Under the pieces are notes generated by a model. The model was not told the DNA's origin and did no database searches. It was given only the letters and a program-made list of their open reading frames with translations. A program made the translations under genes and the position numbers. From contig DJRF01000019.1 in NCBI GenBank assembly GCA_002437725.1, forward strand, positions 1 to 64,000: DNA of 64,000 nucleotides, written 5' to 3'. Shown here piece after piece: positions 7,875-16,334 of the stretch. Each line of letters begins with the position of its first letter. Position 1 is the first letter of the stretch. The DNA is from Treponema sp. UBA6367 (lineage in GTDB: Bacteria > Spirochaetota > Spirochaetia > Treponematales > Treponemataceae).

Positions 7875-8045
7875 ATGGCAAAAGCACACATTTCACCTGC
7901 GGACAATGCGGCGAACATTTCAAATGCAAACAAGGGAACTTCCGGACAGAACTTGCAGCGCACTCAGAATCAGGGAAACAGAGGCTGGCAGATGAATCCG
8001 CAGAATCCAGCTAATAAAAGCAGCAGTTCATCTAAAAAGAGGTGA
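7875..8045 (+). CDS. Small Asn/Gln/Ser-rich protein
   Basis: 56 residues from the ATG at 7875, chosen over an in-frame upstream start because a perfect AGGAGG lies six bases before it; the longer frame would translate the hairpin leader. The product is polar and low in hydrophobic residues (many N, Q, S, G) and ends in a basic SSSSSKKR tail, so it is probably disordered. It is followed after ten bases by the zinc-ribbon-like gene and likely forms an operon with it. Unknown function. Confidence 0.65.
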   Translation: MAKAHISPADNAANISNANKGTSGQNLQRTQNQGNRGWQMNPQNPANKSSSSSKKR

Positions 8046-8055
8046 TGGCGGCAGC

Positions 8056-8409
8056 ATGAAAAGTGATATTTGTTTCAGCCGAAAAACAGGGTTGCCTCTT
8101 ACCGTGTATTTTTCAGAAGAAGATGCAAAATCTTCCGCATTGTATGAACGGACTGCAAGAGGAAGCGACTTGTATCCATATCAATGTGAAAAATGCGGTT
8201 ACTGGCATTTGGCTCCGGTATCATCCAAGTTGAATGTTCAAAGAAATGCCTGTTCCTGCTTGGACTCAAATGGAAGGCACAAGGCATTGTATTTGACAAG
8301 AGAAGATGCGGAAAAGCAAAGAAAAAAATCAGAGGCGGAACAGCATATTTCGCTAAAGGTTTATAGCTGCAATGAAGGAAAAGGCTTTCATTTGACGCAT
8401 TGCATGTAA
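8056..8409 (+). CDS. Small protein with two zinc-finger-like repeats
   Basis: 117 residues made of two related units: a stretch starting (FS/LT)(E/R)EDA, a helical spacer, then a Cys/His motif. The first unit has CEKCGYWHL at 44-52 (Cys44, Cys47, His51); the second has a worn version, CNEGKGFHLTHC, at 105-116 in which the CxxC pair is lost. The first motif is of the type seen in short phage and plasmid zinc-binding proteins; zinc binding in the second is doubtful. Ten bases separate it from the gene before it. Function unknown. Confidence 0.65.
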   Translation: MKSDICFSRKTGLPLTVYFSEEDAKSSALYERTARGSDLYPYQCEKCGYWHLAPVSSKLNVQRNACSCLDSNGRHKALYLTREDAEKQRKKSEAEQHISLKVYSCNEGKGFHLTHCM

Positions 8410-8411
8410 TT

Positions 8412-8462
8412 TAAAACAGGCAAGGCTGCCCTGAAGGAAGTGCGGTTTTGTCTGTTTTTTTT
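8412..8462 (+). terminator. Likely terminator after the small-gene pair; rest of the gap to 8725 empty
   Basis: AAAACAG and CTGTTTT arms with an inner GGCA/TGCC hairpin are followed by a T-run just after the 8409 stop. Farther on, CGCTAAAA (8509-8516) pairs with TTTTAGCG (8533-8540). I see no gene between 8410 and 8725. Confidence 0.5.
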
Positions 8463-8725
8463 AAGAATAACTTAAAAAGTTCATGAAGTATATTTTCGCA
8501 TTTACAACCGCTAAAAATGTAAATTTCCTTGATTTTAGCGACTATAACTGATGAAAATTCTGCGCTCGATTTTTCCTGTAACAGAATAATCCACCGGAAC
8601 ATAAGAGATTTTCTGCTTGGGGAGATTTAGTTCAAATATTTTTTAGAATTTTAGAAACTGAACCAATTGTTTTGATTTTTCTGTTATTAAAATAGCGGAC
8701 TGAATTTGAATACTCGCACCTCCTT

Positions 8726-9952
8726 TCACCCCTCCAAAATCCACTCCCTTATGTTCTTGCGCACGATTCCGTTTTCGTTTGAGGGCGGAAGCTCGTCCAT
8801 TGTAAGAATGAGTTTTGGAAAGTTGTCGCCCAATGCAAGGAGCGATTTTAGCGGGCGGATTTCTCTTTCCTTTGTCTCTTCCGAGCTGATTAGGTATGCG
8901 ACCTGAACGTAGAGCTTTTCGCCGTTTTTTTCTGCAGCGAAGTCAATCTCCGCATCTCCGATTTTTCCGATAAAGACCTTGTAGCCGCGCCGCAGAAGCT
9001 CGATGAACACGATGTTTTCCAAAATTCCGTTTATGTAGGTGTCCTTGTAGCCGTGCAGAAAAGTCAGCAGCCCCTGGTCGGCAAGGTAATATTTTTCCAT
9101 TGTCTCAAGAATTTTCTTGCCGCGAACGTCATACCGCGGAACTTTGTAAAGGACGAGCGCGTTCTCAAGATATTTTATGTCGTTGTAGATTGTCTCAACG
9201 GAAAGCGGCCGTCCGCCGGACTTCATGAAGTCGGAAATCCGTTTTGCGGAAAAAATATTTCCTGTGTTGTCGGCGATGTAAATGATGATTTTTTCAAGAA
9301 CCGCGGTGTCTCGGATTTTGTTGCGTGCAATCACGTCTTTTAAAAGAACCGTCGAATATATTCCTTCCAAGTACGAGCGGATTTGGACTGGATTTTCCAT
9401 CATGTCCTTCAGTCCCGGAAATCCTCCGAATTCAATGAATTTTCTGAACGCCGTGGCAGAGTCGCTTTCGGAATTGAAGTGCAAAAATTCCCTGTATGAA
9501 AGCGGCCAGACGTGAATCAGGACATAGCGACCGCTCAGGTAAGTTGCAAGCTCGGAAGAAAGAAGATTCGCGTTGCTTCCGGTTATGTAGATGTCAGCGT
9601 CAATCGTGGCGGAAGAGTAGAGCGAGTTCACAAGTTTTTCCCAGCCGCTGATCTCCTGAATTTCATCCAGAAAAAGATAGAGCTTCTTTCCGCCGGCCGC
9701 CTCGCTTTTTGATTTTATAAAGTCGTAGAGTTTTTTTGAGTCCAAAAATTCCGCATTCTCAAAATCTTCCATATTTAATAGAAGAATTTGGTTTTCCGCC
9801 GCGCCGCTTTCCAAAATCTTCCGTGAAAGAAGCTCAAGCATGAACGACTTTCCCGAACGTCTTATTCCCTGAAGCACTTTTATTACGGGCTTGTCCTTGT
9901 AAAGAGAAATTATTTCGTCAGTTCCGAATCTGTCCAGCGCAATCTGTTTCAT
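8726..9952 (-). CDS. DUF4143-type AAA ATPase (AAA_14)
   Basis: 408 residues. Walker A GIRRSGKS at 29-36, Walker B LYLFLDEIQ at 91-99, and the family's sensor-like ITGSNANLLSSE stretch at about 123-133 define the AAA_14 ATPase; the C-terminal DUF4143 half ends in a nuclease-fold-like strand pair EIDF (335-338) and QVA (350-352). In relatives with an intact PD-(D/E)xK-like core the second strand reads EVK; here Glu and Lys are replaced by Gln and Ala. The cellular role of these ATPases is not established. The promoter at 9961-9989 puts transcription start about two bases before the ATG, predicting a leaderless mRNA. One of six paralogues in 20 kb. Confidence 0.85.
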   Translation of the reverse strand: MKQIALDRFGTDEIISLYKDKPVIKVLQGIRRSGKSFMLELLSRKILESGAAENQILLLNMEDFENAEFLDSKKLYDFIKSKSEAAGGKKLYLFLDEIQEISGWEKLVNSLYSSATIDADIYITGSNANLLSSELATYLSGRYVLIHVWPLSYREFLHFNSESDSATAFRKFIEFGGFPGLKDMMENPVQIRSYLEGIYSTVLLKDVIARNKIRDTAVLEKIIIYIADNTGNIFSAKRISDFMKSGGRPLSVETIYNDIKYLENALVLYKVPRYDVRGKKILETMEKYYLADQGLLTFLHGYKDTYINGILENIVFIELLRRGYKVFIGKIGDAEIDFAAEKNGEKLYVQVAYLISSEETKEREIRPLKSLLALGDNFPKLILTMDELPPSNENGIVRKNIREWILEG

Positions 9953-9960
9953 TTGTTTCT

Positions 9961-9989
9961 AGTATAACCGAAAAAGTTTTAAAATTCAA
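9961..9989 (-). promoter_or_regulatory. Sigma70-type promoter of the DUF4143 gene
   Basis: On the minus strand TTGAAT (9989-9984) and TATACT (9966-9961) are 17 bases apart. The -10 box ends eight bases before the ATG at 9952 and no Shine-Dalgarno site fits between. The spacer and flanks carry GAAAAA/TTTTTC and GAAACTTT half-sites resembling those at 27609-27698. Confidence 0.6.
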
Positions 9990-10020
9990 TAAAAGTTTCA
10001 GGTATAGTGGAAAGTTTTTT

Positions 10021-10076
10021 ATTCCGCATATTTTTTTCTTGCTTTTCCGCCGTATTCGTAGAAGCTGCCGCCGATT
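10021..10076. repeat. Direct repeat copy 1 flanking a DUF4143 gene
   Basis: 56-base sequence matching 11547-11602 at 51 of 56 positions, the first 34 perfectly. On the minus strand it reads as the end of a protein (FYEYGGKARKKYAE then stop), so it seems to be a gene-end remnant. Confidence 0.7.
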
Positions 10077-10168
10077 GCACTTGAATGGAAAAAAAAATTT
10101 TGCTAAATTCCTATTAGAAATTAGCCAAAGACTTTGGAATTTTTGCAATAACATTAGAAGGAGGAAAA

Positions 10169-11491
10169 ATGAGTTTTAAACGTGATATTTATCTCAAACG
10201 TTTGATTGTCCGTGAAAAAAACGGCCTTATAAAAATAATCACAGGAGCAAGGCGTGCAGGCAAGTCTTATTTAATGAACAGGATTTTCTGTGAATATCTT
10301 AAAAACAAGGGAGTTTCCGAAAATCAAATTATCAAATTTGCCTTTGATTCTGACGAGAACATAGATTTGCTTGATTCATTTTTTCCAGAAGAAGAAACCC
10401 GTCTTATGCAGAAAAACGGAACTTATTTAGTAAATGCCAAAAAATTCCGTGCGTTCATAAAAGAAAAAACAAATGAATGTGACAGTTTTTATCTGCTTTT
10501 GGATGAAGTTCAGCTGCTTGAAAATTTTGTCGGAACATTAAACAGTTTTTTGCGGCATGAAAATTTTGATATTTATGTAACCGGCTCAAACTCAAAATTT
10601 CTTTCATCTGATATTATTACGGAATTCAAAGGACGCGGCTCGGAGGTTCATATTTTGCCTTTGAGTTTTTCTGAATATTGCGAAGGTTTGCATTTAAAAC
10701 CTGATGAAGCATGGAAGTCATATATTGTAACAGGCGGAATTCCTTTGGTCGCTTTGATGAAAACTGATGAGGAACGTTTTTCTTATTTGAACAATTTGTG
10801 CGGGGAAACATATCTAAAAGACATAATTGAACACAACGGAATCAGAAAGCAGTCTGAGCTTGCAGAAACGTTTGACATGCTTTCTTCCATGATTGGCTCG
10901 CCTGTAAATGCTTTAAAGCTTGCCAATACTTTTAAAACGCTCACAAAGAAGGAAATTACTGACAGCACGATAACAACTTTTATCGGATATTTTGAAGACG
11001 CTTTTTTAGTTTCAAAGGCAAAAAAATTCAATATAAAAGGAAAGAAATATATTTCCTCTCCATTTAAAATTTATTTTGAAGATATAGGAGTCCGTAACGC
11101 AAGACTGAATTTCCGCCAGATTGAAGAAACTCACATCATGGAAAACATTTTATATAACGAGCTTCGCTACCGGGGCTTTTTGGTTGATGTGGGCGAGGTG
11201 AACATAAATGAAAAAACAGAACGCAGTGATGCCAACGGAAAAAATATCTATGCGCAAAAGCAGCTTGAAGTGGATTTTATAGCCAATTCTGGAAATCAAA
11301 AATTTTATATCCAATCAGCTCTTAGCATGGATTCGGCGGAAAAAGAGATTCAGGAAAAAAAATCACTTTACAACATAGGCGATTCCTTTAAGAAAATCGT
11401 AATTACAAAAAACAATCTGAAATCTTCTGTCGATGAAAAAGGCATTGTTACAGTAGATTTATTTGATTTTCTACTTAATTTTGATTTTTAA
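10169..11491 (+). CDS. DUF4143-type AAA ATPase (AAA_14)
   Basis: 440 residues; Walker A GARRAGKS at 26-33, Walker B FYLLLDEVQ near 110, TGSNSKFLSSD near 140, and a C-terminal DUF4143 part with VDFIA and IQS strands. The nuclease-like EVK triplet is replaced by QSA, so catalysis by that fold is unlikely. An AAGGAGG site lies four bases before the ATG, unlike several paralogues here. A possible promoter is TTGAAT-17-TAAATT at about 10081-10109, and a perfect CCAAAGACTTTGG palindrome (10125-10137) sits between promoter and start. The gene is bracketed by the direct repeats at 10021 and 11547, suggesting it moved or duplicated as a unit. Confidence 0.85.
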   Translation: MSFKRDIYLKRLIVREKNGLIKIITGARRAGKSYLMNRIFCEYLKNKGVSENQIIKFAFDSDENIDLLDSFFPEEETRLMQKNGTYLVNAKKFRAFIKEKTNECDSFYLLLDEVQLLENFVGTLNSFLRHENFDIYVTGSNSKFLSSDIITEFKGRGSEVHILPLSFSEYCEGLHLKPDEAWKSYIVTGGIPLVALMKTDEERFSYLNNLCGETYLKDIIEHNGIRKQSELAETFDMLSSMIGSPVNALKLANTFKTLTKKEITDSTITTFIGYFEDAFLVSKAKKFNIKGKKYISSPFKIYFEDIGVRNARLNFRQIEETHIMENILYNELRYRGFLVDVGEVNINEKTERSDANGKNIYAQKQLEVDFIANSGNQKFYIQSALSMDSAEKEIQEKKSLYNIGDSFKKIVITKNNLKSSVDEKGIVTVDLFDFLLNFDF

Positions 11492-11546
11492 CATTCTCCC
11501 TTGCTTTTTTCCAATAAAACTTGTCCAAGAGCGTTCGGAGTTTTTG

Positions 11547-11602
11547 ATTCCGCATATTTTTTTCTTGCTTTTCCGCCGTATGCGTAGAAAGTATCGCCGA
11601 TT
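11547..11602. repeat. Direct repeat copy 2 flanking a DUF4143 gene
   Basis: Second copy of the 10021-10076 sequence. On the minus strand it continues as a longer coding-like tail (IGDTFYAYGGKARKKYAE, then about 18 more residues to a TAA beside 11491) but has a stop immediately upstream and no start, so it is a remnant. Confidence 0.7.
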
Positions 11603-11603
11603 T

Positions 11604-11680
11604 AAAAAGGTGTAATTTTTGCTTGTTTATAATCTTAAAATGGTGTATTCTTTAAGAGAAATTAAAGTCAAAAAGGTGTA
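11604..11680 (+). promoter_or_regulatory. Three AAAAnGGTGTA repeats at exact 33-bp spacing
   Basis: GGTGTA, preceded by an A-run, starts at 11609, 11642 and 11675, each 33 bases apart (about three helical turns), the last just before the ATG at 11684. A promoter TTGTTT-17-TATTCT (about 11623-11651) overlaps the middle copy. Iteron-like operator is the simplest reading. Confidence 0.6.
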
Positions 11681-11683
11681 AAT

Positions 11684-13036
11684 ATGTATCGAAAGGCGTA
11701 TAAAACTCTCTTAAAATGGAAGCATGAAGAAAAAGGGAAATGCGCCATTATGATTGAAGGCGCTCGCCGTGTTGGAAAAAGCTTTCTTGCGCAGGAATTT
11801 GCAGAAAATGAGTATGAATCGTATATCCTCATAGATTTTTTTTCTGCTCCTGATGAAATCAAAGAACTGTTTGAAAAATATCTTTCTGATTTAGACACTC
11901 TTTTTATGCGCCTTTCTGCCTATTATTCCGTAAAACTGCACGAACGCGACACGCTCTTTATTTTTGATGAGGTTCAGTTTTTCCCACGCGCCAGAGCCGC
12001 GATTAAATATCTTGTTGCCGACGGACGCTATGATTTTATAGAAACAGGCTCTCTTCTTTCCATCAGAAAAAATACACAGGACATTTTAATTCCATCGGAA
12101 GAACATCATATACAGTTGAACCCCATGGATTTTGAGGAGTTTCTGCTTGCTTTAGGAAACGACACCTTGATTCCTGTTGTAAAAAATTGCTTTGAAAAGA
12201 AAATTCCTATGGGGCAGGCTTTGCATAGAAAGGCTATGGATTTATTCAGGCTTTATCTTATAGTAGGCGGAATGCCGCAAGCTGTAAAAGAATATTGTGA
12301 ATCAAAAAATTTTGAAAAGGTAGATATGATAAAGCGGGAAATTCTGGAGCTGTATCGTAACGATATTCAAAAGCACGCAAAAGGCTCGGAATTAAAAGCG
12401 GAATCTATTTTTGATGAAATTCCTTCTCAGCTTTCTAAGCACGAAAAAAAATTTAAGCTGGCTTCCCTAAAAAAAGATGCAAAAATGCGCAATTATGATG
12501 ACGCGTTTATGTGGCTTAAAGATTCTAGAATCGTAAACATTTGCTACAATGCTGATGAGCCTAATGTCGCATTAAAAATGAATATGAGCCGCACCACATT
12601 AAAATGCTACATGGCAGATACAGGACTTTTAATCAGCCATGCGTTTGACGAAAACGGTCTTGTTGCTGAAGAGATTTATAAAAAACTGCTTTTTGGAAAG
12701 CTTGAAGTAAACGAAGGAATGATTTTTGAAAACATTGTTTCCCAAATGCTTACAGCAAGCGGACACAAGCTCTATTTTTATTCAAAGTCTGACAATGAAG
12801 ATTCAGATTCACGCATGGAAATTGATTTTCTTATTACAAAAAATAAGGTTACTTCGCGTCACAACATTCAGGGAATCGAAGTAAAATCCTCAAAGCGTTA
12901 TACAATTTCTTCGCTTAACAAGTTCAGGAAAAAATTTGCAGAATATGCTGATAAATGTTTTGTCATTCACACCTCGGATTTTAAGGAAGAAAACGGCATT
13001 ACCTACTTGCCAGTTTACATGGCAATGTTCTTGTAA
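11684..13036 (+). CDS. DUF4143-type AAA ATPase, larger subtype
   Basis: 450 residues. Walker A GARRVGKS at 26-33, Walker B LFIFDEVQFF near 100, then the ETGSLLS sensor stretch (TGS followed by L, not N as in three paralogues), and a C-terminal domain with MEIDFLI and GIEVKSS. The PD-(D/E)xK-like core (IDF and EVK) is intact here, so this copy could retain metal-dependent nuclease chemistry, though no activity has been shown for the family. Start has only a weak AGGTG site, which is itself part of the third operator repeat. It converges on the two-component genes. Confidence 0.85.
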   Translation: MYRKAYKTLLKWKHEEKGKCAIMIEGARRVGKSFLAQEFAENEYESYILIDFFSAPDEIKELFEKYLSDLDTLFMRLSAYYSVKLHERDTLFIFDEVQFFPRARAAIKYLVADGRYDFIETGSLLSIRKNTQDILIPSEEHHIQLNPMDFEEFLLALGNDTLIPVVKNCFEKKIPMGQALHRKAMDLFRLYLIVGGMPQAVKEYCESKNFEKVDMIKREILELYRNDIQKHAKGSELKAESIFDEIPSQLSKHEKKFKLASLKKDAKMRNYDDAFMWLKDSRIVNICYNADEPNVALKMNMSRTTLKCYMADTGLLISHAFDENGLVAEEIYKKLLFGKLEVNEGMIFENIVSQMLTASGHKLYFYSKSDNEDSDSRMEIDFLITKNKVTSRHNIQGIEVKSSKRYTISSLNKFRKKFAEYADKCFVIHTSDFKEENGITYLPVYMAMFL

Positions 13037-13116
13037 AAAATTGATTTTTCACCCTGGAATTTCAACTCTCACTTCTGTTCCGGTTTCCTTGTCTCCAGTC
13101 GTGTTTATTCCATATT

Positions 13117-13740
13117 TCACTCACCGAATTTTTTAATCAGTTCTTCGTGGTTCCTGCAGCCTGTTTTCTGGTAAATTTTGGAAAGATAATTTTCCAGCGA
13201 GCGTTCGACAATATTGAGTTCTTTTGTAATCTGGCCGCGGCTCTTTCGCTCTATCAGCTTTTTGAAAACTGTCTGCTCCTGGCGTGTCAGGCCGTCAAAA
13301 ACACTTTTATACGTAAAAAGCGGGGCTACAAGAGTCTGCTGTACATAAGTTTTGCCGGCAAGAATTGTTTCAATGGCTGAAAAAAGCTCACTCTCAGGGG
13401 CGGATTTTAGAACGAAACCGTCGGCATCGCCTTCAAGCGCAAGATATACAATTCCAGGTTTTGCGAACATCGAATAGACAATGACTTTTACAGAAGGAAG
13501 ATTTGCCTTTACCTCGCGCAGAATATCAAGTCCGCTTTCGTCGCCAAGGAATAAATCAAGAATCAGAATGTCCGGAAGCCTGGATTCATTTGCAAGTTCA
13601 TAAAGCTTTTTTATGCATTCATTTTTTGAAAAAGCATAGCCGCAGCAGGAATATCTGCCGCGCTCGGAAATCAATCCGCGGATTCCCCTGTTTGTAAGTG
13701 TATGATCTTCGACTACAAAAAAACTGACTTCATGTCCCAT
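13117..13740 (-). CDS. NarL/LuxR-type response regulator
   Basis: 207 residues: receiver domain (about 5-125) with acidic pair E11-D12, phospho-acceptor Asp62 (DILILDLF), Ser/Thr position S90 and conserved Lys112 (DGFVLKS), then a LuxR-type helix-turn-helix at about 150-200 (LTRQEQTVF, ending QKTGCRNHEEL). It should activate or repress transcription when phosphorylated by the histidine kinase encoded three bases upstream. The C-terminal domain has the NarL order but ITKELNIVERSLENYLSKIYQKTG departs from the common 'S.KTV..H...I..KL' consensus. Target genes are unknown; the LRR lipoprotein gene upstream is a candidate by position only. Confidence 0.88.
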   Translation of the reverse strand: MGHEVSFFVVEDHTLTNRGIRGLISERGRYSCCGYAFSKNECIKKLYELANESRLPDILILDLFLGDESGLDILREVKANLPSVKVIVYSMFAKPGIVYLALEGDADGFVLKSAPESELFSAIETILAGKTYVQQTLVAPLFTYKSVFDGLTRQEQTVFKKLIERKSRGQITKELNIVERSLENYLSKIYQKTGCRNHEELIKKFGE

Positions 13741-13743
13741 ATT

Positions 13744-14562
13744 CTAATTCATCCTCTTAAAAATACAGATTTGTGTTCCCTCGCCGTGGGCAGAAGAAAC
13801 TGAAAATTCGGCTCCAATCAGCTGGCATCTTTTTTTCATTCCGATAAGTCCAAAATGTTTTGCTCCGCCGATTCTTTTGTAACTTGAAAAGCCCTCGTAC
13901 TGTTCTGCGTCATAATCAAAACCGCAGCCGTCATCACTTATAAAAATGTAAAGTCCTTTTTCTTCATTCTCGCTGGAATTTCTTATAAGAATTACCGCTT
14001 CGCCTGCATTCGCATGTTTTATTACATTTGTAAGACTTTCCTGCGCAATGCGGTAAAGGTTCAATATATCATTTTCATTCAAACAGGAAGTGTCTGTGTC
14101 GTCAGGCATTGAGATTCTGAATTTTACATCGCAGGTCTGAGCCATAGAAGCGCAGAGATTTACAAGATTTGCCCTTAAATCCTTTTTTGTAATATCAGCC
14201 GGCGAAAGATTGTAGCTTATAAGGCGCACGTCTGACAAGGATTTTCCCAATAGCTGAACCGCTTCCGGTATATTTTCCGCGCAATTCTTTTTTTCAAGAA
14301 GGGTCCTGCAATATCGTAAATCCTGGGCAATTGTGTCATGAAGTTCCCGTGCAATTCTGGCCCGCTCTGCTTCCTGCCCTTGAATCGTGTACAAAAGATA
14401 TTCATTGGAATCTTTCAGATTTTTCTTTGATTTTAAAAATCTGATTAAAAGCAGCACGCTTACAAATAAAACTGCAAAAAACAGAATATCAAAAACAATA
14501 AAGTAAGTTATGTAGTTGCGAATGATGTCTTCCAGCTCTTCGGCGGTCTGAGTTAGGTTCAT
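13744..14562 (-). CDS. Membrane sensor histidine kinase, HisKA_3 type
   Basis: 272 residues from the ATG at 14562, which overlaps the stop of the preceding gene (ATGA) and is preferred over an upstream in-frame start at 14592. One membrane segment at about 18-43 and a very short outside part, then the dimerisation/phospho-acceptor motif ARELHDTIAQDLR with His75, then a HATPase_c domain (ISDDGCGFD, then FGLIGMKKRCQLIG). This is the partner of the response regulator that follows. With almost no extracellular domain, the signal is probably sensed within the membrane or through the membrane protein encoded just before it. Confidence 0.88.
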   Translation of the reverse strand: MNLTQTAEELEDIIRNYITYFIVFDILFFAVLFVSVLLLIRFLKSKKNLKDSNEYLLYTIQGQEAERARIARELHDTIAQDLRYCRTLLEKKNCAENIPEAVQLLGKSLSDVRLISYNLSPADITKKDLRANLVNLCASMAQTCDVKFRISMPDDTDTSCLNENDILNLYRIAQESLTNVIKHANAGEAVILIRNSSENEEKGLYIFISDDGCGFDYDAEQYEGFSSYKRIGGAKHFGLIGMKKRCQLIGAEFSVSSAHGEGTQICIFKRMN

Positions 14563-14906
14563 ATTGTTTTTCTCTCGATATAACGTTCGCAAAGACGATA
14601 TGCACCGTATCCGGCAAAGGTTGCAATCAGACGGTCGGCAAATGAAATTGGAATCTGCGCCAGAATGCAGGAGGCAAGCAGACTAAAATGATGTTGAGCA
14701 AAAGACTTTGTAAAAGTTTTTATCGGATTCATCATGTCTGGCACGTCATAATAAATATAATGGAAATAATCTATAATTCCGCTTGAAATAATTGCGCACA
14801 AAGAAGAGAGCAGTGCTATCAAAACCAGATACAAGGCTGTAATCGCCGCGGAAATCTTAAAGTCATCCTTTCTGCGGGCAAAGAGCCAGGTGGAAAAGAC
14901 AATCAA
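14559..14906 (-). CDS. Membrane protein coupled to the histidine kinase, 5' end uncertain
   Basis: 115 residues from a TTG at 14906, starting inside a hydrophobic stretch with no Shine-Dalgarno site, followed by an FARRKDDFK loop and two or three more membrane segments. Upstream, another frame carries a plausible continuation (LPLLQLAATDYVLTAAF, about 14908-14960), so the gene has probably lost its beginning to a frameshift near 14910. It overlaps the kinase gene by four bases. It may supply the sensing part of the two-component system; family not recognised. Confidence 0.5.
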   Translation of the reverse strand: MIVFSTWLFARRKDDFKISAAITALYLVLIALLSSLCAIISSGIIDYFHYIYYDVPDMMNPIKTFTKSFAQHHFSLLASCILAQIPISFADRLIATFAGYGAYRLCERYIERKTI

Positions 14907-14995
14907 AATGCCGCAGTCAAAACATAATCAGTGGCTGCCAGCTGCAAGAGGGGTAGACCCGCATTAAAACTTTTTACCGCAGCCTGCTGAATTTA

Positions 14996-16261
14996 CTAGA
15001 ACATATCTATATACTCTCTTTTAACTTTTTTTCCATGAACATACAAGTGATAATCAGAATAAGCTTTATCACCTTCGGGGTTTGTTGCATATCTTATTTT
15101 TTTGCTTAATGTTTTTTGAAGTTGTAATGAATTTTGTAGTGTGCTATCTGGGATTGCAAATAATTTTTCAACTTTTTCGCTTTCGCCTTCTTTGTATGAA
15201 CTTCCATGGATATTTCCATAGCCATCCATACTAACTATTTTGGGATTAAAATTATTCGGGATAATTATGTCAGAAATCTTATCACCTTTAAAGATATATT
15301 CATCATCCAAAGGGGATACTGCTACATATTTTAATGAAGATGGCAAAGAGACAGAAGTCAATTCTTTGCAGTTATCAAATGTGTGTGGCCCTAAAAATTC
15401 AAGGCCTTCGTTAAGCTTTACTTCTTTTAGACTAGTGTTACTAAATGCATATGCACTAATTACTTTTAAAGAAGATGGAAAGTTAATCTTTTCAAGGTGG
15501 CGACAGTTAAGAAATGCTTTTGCGTCAATTGCAACAAGACCTTCATTAAGCTTTACTTCCCTTAGAGAACTTTTAGCAAATACTGAATTACCAATTACTT
15601 TTAAAGAAGAGGGAATGTCTATATTCCTAAAATTCGAACGTGAAAATGCAGACTCGTCGATTTCAACAAGATTTTCTGAAAATTCAATTGTAGGGTAAGA
15701 ATCAACAGAAAAAAGATCGTAATTTGTATAATCCCATCTATTTTTATCGTTATTCCATATATAAGTAAATAAACATACAATCTTTCCATCATCATTCTGA
15801 TGATAATATTCACCGACTCCACTAAATGCTTCTTTTCCAATTTTTGTTACACCTTTCATAACAATTTTATTTAAGTTTTCAAAACCGAGAAATGCTTTTT
15901 CTTCAATCTCTTTTATACCCTCTGGTATATATACAGAAGTTACAAAGTCATTTGAGTATATTTCATATGAGTCTTTAGTTTTTTCACAGAAACCATTAAC
16001 TTTCTTTATTTTTGTTACAGGAAGGCCCTGTATAGTCTTTGGAAAAACTAAATCCTCTCTGTGTCCTGTGTAAGATGTAATAGATACACTATTGCCATCA
16101 TCGTTCAATACAAATGTAAAATCACTTTCAGGACATGGTTCTGTGCCTACTGTAATAGTCTTGTGCACAATCTTTTGACCGCAGCTCGCAAAAGACAGCA
16201 TCATCATTCCTAGCAAAATTACAGGTGTAATTTTACCAGTTCTTCTTGTCGTTGTTTTCAT
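14996..16261 (-). CDS. BspA-type leucine-rich-repeat lipoprotein
   Basis: 421 residues. A basic start and hydrophobic core end in the lipobox LSFASC (Cys at about residue 27), so the mature protein should be lipid-anchored at the cell surface or periplasm. The body is made of LRR_5/BspA-like repeats of about 23 residues: 'I.IPSSLKVIG.SVFAKSSLREVKLNEGLVAID' and the similar 'INFPSSLKVISAYAFSNTSLKEVKLNEGLEFLG', visible from about residue 75 to 300. Such proteins in treponemes and oral or gut anaerobes mediate attachment to host proteins or other bacteria. The DNA shows matching internal repeats, so copy number may change by recombination. Confidence 0.85.
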   Translation of the reverse strand: MKTTTRRTGKITPVILLGMMMLSFASCGQKIVHKTITVGTEPCPESDFTFVLNDDGNSVSITSYTGHREDLVFPKTIQGLPVTKIKKVNGFCEKTKDSYEIYSNDFVTSVYIPEGIKEIEEKAFLGFENLNKIVMKGVTKIGKEAFSGVGEYYHQNDDGKIVCLFTYIWNNDKNRWDYTNYDLFSVDSYPTIEFSENLVEIDESAFSRSNFRNIDIPSSLKVIGNSVFAKSSLREVKLNEGLVAIDAKAFLNCRHLEKINFPSSLKVISAYAFSNTSLKEVKLNEGLEFLGPHTFDNCKELTSVSLPSSLKYVAVSPLDDEYIFKGDKISDIIIPNNFNPKIVSMDGYGNIHGSSYKEGESEKVEKLFAIPDSTLQNSLQLQKTLSKKIRYATNPEGDKAYSDYHLYVHGKKVKREYIDMF

Positions 16262-16334
16262 AAAAAACTCCTTTTCTATTTTTTCTATTTTTGCCTATAC
16301 AGGCTAACTTTTATTCATCCTTCGGTTCTGTCGC

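Noticed and set aside
8726..13036. Transposase or insertion sequence as carrier of the DUF4143 genes
   Set aside because: No DDE or serine/tyrosine recombinase motif and no terminal inverted repeats; only direct repeats of a gene-end sequence are seen.
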